32,161 nt of DNA from Candidatus Aminicenantota bacterium (lineage in GTDB: Bacteria; Acidobacteriota; Aminicenantia; Aminicenantales; Aminicenantaceae): NCBI GenBank assembly GCA_029882525.1, contig JAOUKO010000009.1:1-32161 (forward strand). Reading direction: 5' to 3'. The stretch's first letter is position 1; each line of letters starts with the position of its first letter. Under the pieces are notes generated by a model. It saw nothing but the letters and a program-made list of their open reading frames with translations. It was not told where the DNA came from and did no database searches. Both the position numbers and the translations under genes were made by a program. Below, piece after piece: positions 28,186 through 32,161 of the stretch.

Positions 28186-29484
28186 CTAGACAGTTTCCCC
28201 GACGAGGCTGTAAGGGCCGCAGGAGGCGATGTGCACCTCCACGAACTGGCCCGTTACATCCTTTTGTGACCTGAAATTCACGACCTGATAGCCTTGATTC
28301 CGTCCCGCATAGACCGCGGGGTCTTTTTTGCTCTTTCCCAAGCAGAGGACTTTCATAGTCCGGCCAATGAGCGACCTGTTGAACTCGACCTGCATTTTTT
28401 TCTGGAGCTCCTGGACCTGGATGAGCCTCTTTTTTTTCTCTTCAAACGGGATTGAGTCTTTTTCCCGGGAGGCTGCTGTCTTCGGGCGAGGGGAGTAGCG
28501 GAAAGAAAAGATATTGGTGAACCGGACTTCTGCCAGCATGCTCAGGGTATCCTGAAACTCGTCCTCTGTTTCTCCGGGGAAGCCGACGATGATGTCCGTG
28601 CTCAGGCTGATATCAGGCATGAGCTGGCGGAGCATGGCGATTTTTTCAAGATATTCTTCCCGGGTGTAGCCTCTGTTCATCCTCTTGAGGACTGAGGTTG
28701 AGCCGGACTGGATGGGGAGGTGGAGCTGGCGGCAGACCTTCTCCGACTCCTTCATGGCCTCTGCAATGTCCCGATTGAGATTCTTCGGATGAGAGGTGAT
28801 AAAGCGAACCCATTCGATTCCGTCCACACGGTTCAATTCCCGCAATAAAAAAGCAAAGTCCTTTCCACTCTCAGGGTCTGTGTAGGAATTGACGTTCTGG
28901 CCCAGCAGCTGGACCTCTAAGTATCCGTTATCGGCCAGGGATTGAATTTCCTGGAGGATATTCTCTTTTGCGCGGAATTTCTCCCTTCCCCGGGTGAAAG
29001 GAACGATGCAGTAGGAACAGAAATTGTTGCAGCCCTCCATGATGGTCACATAAGCGCTGACATCGGATTCTCGAAGAGTCATTTCTGAGGGGAATTCATG
29101 AAAGTCCTCACTCCAGCTCGTCGAGACAACCTTTTCTTCCTGGCTGCTGTGGACGATATCAGCGAGCTGGCTGTAGTTGTCCGGGCCGATGATAAAATCG
29201 ACAAAAGGAGTCCTTTCCATGATCTCAGACCTGTAGAGCTGGGCCACACATCCCCCAACTCCGATAACAACCCTCTTTCTTTTTTTGAGCGGAGCCAACC
29301 TCCCCAGGCAAGAATAGAGCTTCTCTTCTGATTTTTCCCTCACAGCGCAGGTGTTGATGATGATCAGGTCGCTGTCTTCAGGGGAATCTGACATTTTCGC
29401 GCCCCCGGCGGTCAAAATCCCCGCGATGCGCTCCGAGTCATTCTCGTTCATCTGGCAGCCGAAGGTTCGGATGTAGAATTTCAT
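28186..29484 (-). CDS. miaB: tRNA-2-methylthio-N6-dimethylallyladenosine synthase MiaB
   Basis: MKFYIRTFGCQMNENDSERIAGIL; radical SAM CNNFCSYCIVPFTRGRE; TRAM-like C-terminus. ORF track start 29559; MKFYIRTFGCQ at 29484 preferred. Confidence 0.95.
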   Translation of the reverse strand: MKFYIRTFGCQMNENDSERIAGILTAGGAKMSDSPEDSDLIIINTCAVREKSEEKLYSCLGRLAPLKKRKRVVIGVGGCVAQLYRSEIMERTPFVDFIIGPDNYSQLADIVHSSQEEKVVSTSWSEDFHEFPSEMTLRESDVSAYVTIMEGCNNFCSYCIVPFTRGREKFRAKENILQEIQSLADNGYLEVQLLGQNVNSYTDPESGKDFAFLLRELNRVDGIEWVRFITSHPKNLNRDIAEAMKESEKVCRQLHLPIQSGSTSVLKRMNRGYTREEYLEKIAMLRQLMPDISLSTDIIVGFPGETEDEFQDTLSMLAEVRFTNIFSFRYSPRPKTAASREKDSIPFEEKKKRLIQVQELQKKMQVEFNRSLIGRTMKVLCLGKSKKDPAVYAGRNQGYQVVNFRSQKDVTGQFVEVHIASCGPYSLVGETV

Positions 29485-29611
29485 GCTGGCCAGGCTCTTG
29501 CTGTTCTCTTTCATCGTGATCTGGAGTGATTGACTCTCGGACAAGTCAATATATACCAATCTTTTAGGGATGAAAAGGTGGAATTTTATTTGATTCGTTG
29601 AAAACCGACTT

Positions 29612-31303
29612 TTATCTGCCGGGATCCTGCCCGAGGTTATGGCTGAGCATTTCTCTTGCGCTCTTGAGCGTGGTTTCGGTGATCCGGCTGCCGGCCAGGA
29701 GGCGGGCGATCTCCGTCACCCTCTCTTCAAAGGAAAGCTTCTTAACAGTGGTGAAGGTGCGCTCTTTTTCGACCTTTTTGTCGATTTTGTAGTGATGGAC
29801 AGCAAAAGAAGCGATTTGAGGAAGGTGGGTGATGCAGATAACCTGATGATGGCCGGACAGTTTCCTGAGCTTCTGAGCGACGAATTCCGCGGTCTTTCCC
29901 CCGATGCCCGAGTCGATCTCGTCGAAGATCAAAGTCTTCAGTGCCTCTTCCTCTCTGCCTATGGTTTTGAGTGCGAGCATGACCCTGGACAGCTCGCCAC
30001 CTGAAGCGATTTTTCTCAGAGGCCTCATCTCCTCACCCGGATTGGGGCTGATAAGGAATTCCACTTCTTCTGTACCGGTCTCTTTCACTCTGTCCATCGT
30101 ATCCGGACTGGGCAGGATGGAGTCGATTTTTATCTTGAACCTTGCCTTTTTCATGCCCAGGAGGCTTATTTCCTTTTCTGTCTCTTTTTCGAGCCGGGCA
30201 GCGCTCTTTTTCCTCAACGAAGAAAGCTTTTCTGCCCGGGTCGTGTATTCTTTGAATTTCTCTTCGATCTCTTCTTCCAGACCTGCCAGTTTTTCCTGGC
30301 TGGTGCTGAGGTCCTCATATTCCTTTTTTGCCTTCTCAAGATAGGCGAGTATCTCGTCGATGCTGTTTCCGTACTTTCTTTTGAGTTTCTCGATCTGGCT
30401 TAACCGCTCCTCTATCTCTTCTAATTTTTCGGGAGCTGTTTCCTGTTTTTCCTTGAACTTGATCAGAAAATCGGAGAGTTCACCGATGGTGATCGAAAAT
30501 TGGCTGATGGCTTCATCCGCCTCTTTGAACGTTTTGTCAAAATCCACAAGGCCGCTCAGGGCGCTCTGGAGTTGAGCGAGAAGGGTAGAGATGGAATTCT
30601 CCTGATCGTAGGAAATATCCAGAGCTCTGTCCACGAGCGTTCCGATTTTTTCGGCATTTTTGAGGATGTTCCGGGTTTGGCCGAGGTCTTCCTCTTCTCC
30701 CCGCACGAGCTTTGCTTTTTCGATCTCTTTTATCTGGAACTCCAGGAAATCCAGGCGCTGTTCCCTTTCTCTTTCCTTGGTCTCGAGCTCTTTCTTCTCC
30801 TTGGTGAGCTTCTTGAGCTCTTGAGCGGTTCGAGCAACGTCTTTTTTAAGAGGATTTGCGGCCGCATAATCATCGAGATAGTTCAACTGGTAAACAAGAT
30901 TGAGGAGGAAGACATGGTCATTCTGGCCATAGATATCGATCAGGTTCCCTCCCATTTCTTTGAGTTTTTTATTCGGAAAGAGAATCCCGTTTATGTAGGC
31001 TTTTCCCGTTCCCTGTTCCGAGACTCTTCTTTGCACGAGCATCTCTTCTCCTGCTTCAGGGAAGATGTCTTTAAAATCCGCCATCATTTGATGATAGGGG
31101 AAGACCGCCTCGACCGATGTCTCTTTTTCTCCGGTACGGACCATATCCGCAGAGCTCTTCTCGCCCATGATGAGTCTTATCCCGTCGATGATGATGGATT
31201 TTCCCGCGCCCGTCTCTCCGGTGAGGATGATGAACCCTTCCTTTAGAGAGAGCTCAATATCCTCGATGGTAGCCAGGTTCTTGATATGGAGGGAGCGGAT
31301 CAT
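29612..31303 (-). CDS. recN: DNA repair protein RecN
   Basis: MIRSLHIKNLATIEDIELSLKEGFIILTGETGAGKSIIIDGIRLIMGEK; coiled coil; ASGGELSRVMLALKTI and IFDEIDSGIGGKTAEFV. Confidence 0.96.
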   Translation of the reverse strand: MIRSLHIKNLATIEDIELSLKEGFIILTGETGAGKSIIIDGIRLIMGEKSSADMVRTGEKETSVEAVFPYHQMMADFKDIFPEAGEEMLVQRRVSEQGTGKAYINGILFPNKKLKEMGGNLIDIYGQNDHVFLLNLVYQLNYLDDYAAANPLKKDVARTAQELKKLTKEKKELETKEREREQRLDFLEFQIKEIEKAKLVRGEEEDLGQTRNILKNAEKIGTLVDRALDISYDQENSISTLLAQLQSALSGLVDFDKTFKEADEAISQFSITIGELSDFLIKFKEKQETAPEKLEEIEERLSQIEKLKRKYGNSIDEILAYLEKAKKEYEDLSTSQEKLAGLEEEIEEKFKEYTTRAEKLSSLRKKSAARLEKETEKEISLLGMKKARFKIKIDSILPSPDTMDRVKETGTEEVEFLISPNPGEEMRPLRKIASGGELSRVMLALKTIGREEEALKTLIFDEIDSGIGGKTAEFVAQKLRKLSGHHQVICITHLPQIASFAVHHYKIDKKVEKERTFTTVKKLSFEERVTEIARLLAGSRITETTLKSAREMLSHNLGQDPGR

Positions 31304-32161
31304 CTTTTTCGGTACAGGGCGCTGATTATAATCGGGACGAGGGCCCTTTCCAGACTGATACGGCCGTAGCCGATGAAGTTATCCCGTCCTTCGTAGCTTG
31401 CTGAGTTAACGTCGTCTGCGGTGTAGCGGATGACGTTCATGATGTCTTCAGCCGAAAGATCGGGTTTGATGCTTCTGATCAGAGCTGCCAGCCCTGCGAC
31501 ATGTGGCGCTGAGGCTGAAGTGCCCTGACCCCAGGCATAAGGCAGAAAAGGAGGGACTACGAGATCAGTCGGATAGAGACTGAATACAGTTTCTCCGGGA
31601 GCTGCCACGTCAATTTCAGGTCCAAAATTTGACCAGGTCGGTCTCAAATCGTCATAATCGGTCGCCGCTACAGCCAGACACTCATCATAGGCTGCTGGGT
31701 ATTCTGTTGCGCCTCCGCTATTTCCTGCGGCTGCGACCACGACTACATCGTGCTCATAGGCGTAGGCGACAGCGGTTTGCTCAAACGGGTCTGACCCAGG
31801 CCCGCCCAGACTGAGGTTGATGACATCGGCATCCTGTTCAACTGCCCAGTATATTCCTTCAATTTCTTCAGAAATAATAATGCCGCCCGAGCTGTCAGCG
31901 ATTTTTATCGGCAGTACCATACAGTTCCAGGCGACTCCAGCGATGCCTTCCCCGTTGTTGGTCTCAGCTGCTGCGATCCCAGCCACAAACGTCCCGTGCC
32001 CGTGGTCATCGGTAGGGTCGGTGTCATCGTTGACAAAATCGTAACCGGTCGACAGAAGCTTGTCGTCCAGGTCCGGATGGTTAAAGTCTACTCCTGTATC
32101 AAGAATGGCGATGACCACCTCTTCGCTTCCGATTGTTTCATCCCATCCTTCCCTGGCTTTG
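31300..32161 (-). CDS. S8 family serine peptidase (subtilase), 5' end outside window
   Basis: Catalytic triad motifs AILDTGVDFNHPDL, DDHGHGTFVAGIAAA, GTSASAPHVAGLAALI. Frame stays open to the window edge (KAREGWDETIGSEEVVIAIL), so the listed start at 32118 is not the real start. Confidence 0.95.
   Translation of the reverse strand, partial: KAREGWDETIGSEEVVIAILDTGVDFNHPDLDDKLLSTGYDFVNDDTDPTDDHGHGTFVAGIAAAETNNGEGIAGVAWNCMVLPIKIADSSGGIIISEEIEGIYWAVEQDADVINLSLGGPGSDPFEQTAVAYAYEHDVVVVAAAGNSGGATEYPAAYDECLAVAATDYDDLRPTWSNFGPEIDVAAPGETVFSLYPTDLVVPPFLPYAWGQGTSASAPHVAGLAALIRSIKPDLSAEDIMNVIRYTADDVNSASYEGRDNFIGYGRISLERALVPIIISALYRKR

Noticed and set aside
1-32161. CRISPR arrays, transposases, phage genes, defence islands
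   Set aside because: No repeat-spacer pattern, integrase/transposase motifs or recognised defence genes; the window is mostly housekeeping.

Overview
The window is a gene-dense bacterial chromosome segment of mostly housekeeping genes. Gene repertoire and neighbourhood suggest a deep-branching Gram-negative lineage such as Aminicenantes or Acidobacteria, but that is inference only. In order it contains: a rod-shape cluster (mreB 3' end, mreC, mreD, mrdA/PBP2, rodA); a fused TIGR03960/TIGR03936 radical SAM protein; an acyl-CoA dehydrogenase; a minus-strand pair of orphan ExbD and monothiol thioredoxin-like protein, divergent from a small TIGR04076-like gene; CstA and OPT-family transporters; a tandem-ACT protein; a frameshifted class I glutamine amidotransferase; a tandem DUF507 pair overlapping a thioesterase; the operon nusA-infB-ylxP(DUF503)-rbfA-nrnA-truB, followed by an NSS-family Na+ symporter; a membrane pyrophosphatase; a MinD/FlhG-like ATPase coupled to a degenerate-J-domain/RodZ-type HTH protein and a 120-aa orphan; and miaB, recN and a subtilase (5' end outside the window). 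The less ordinary points are an unlisted 31-codon membrane micro-ORF overlapping the NSS transporter stop (MetS-like), the MinD-like/J-HTH pair, the DUF507 tandem, the broken amidotransferase, and the orphan ExbD with monothiol thioredoxin. I found no CRISPR, rRNA, tRNA, transposase or phage genes.
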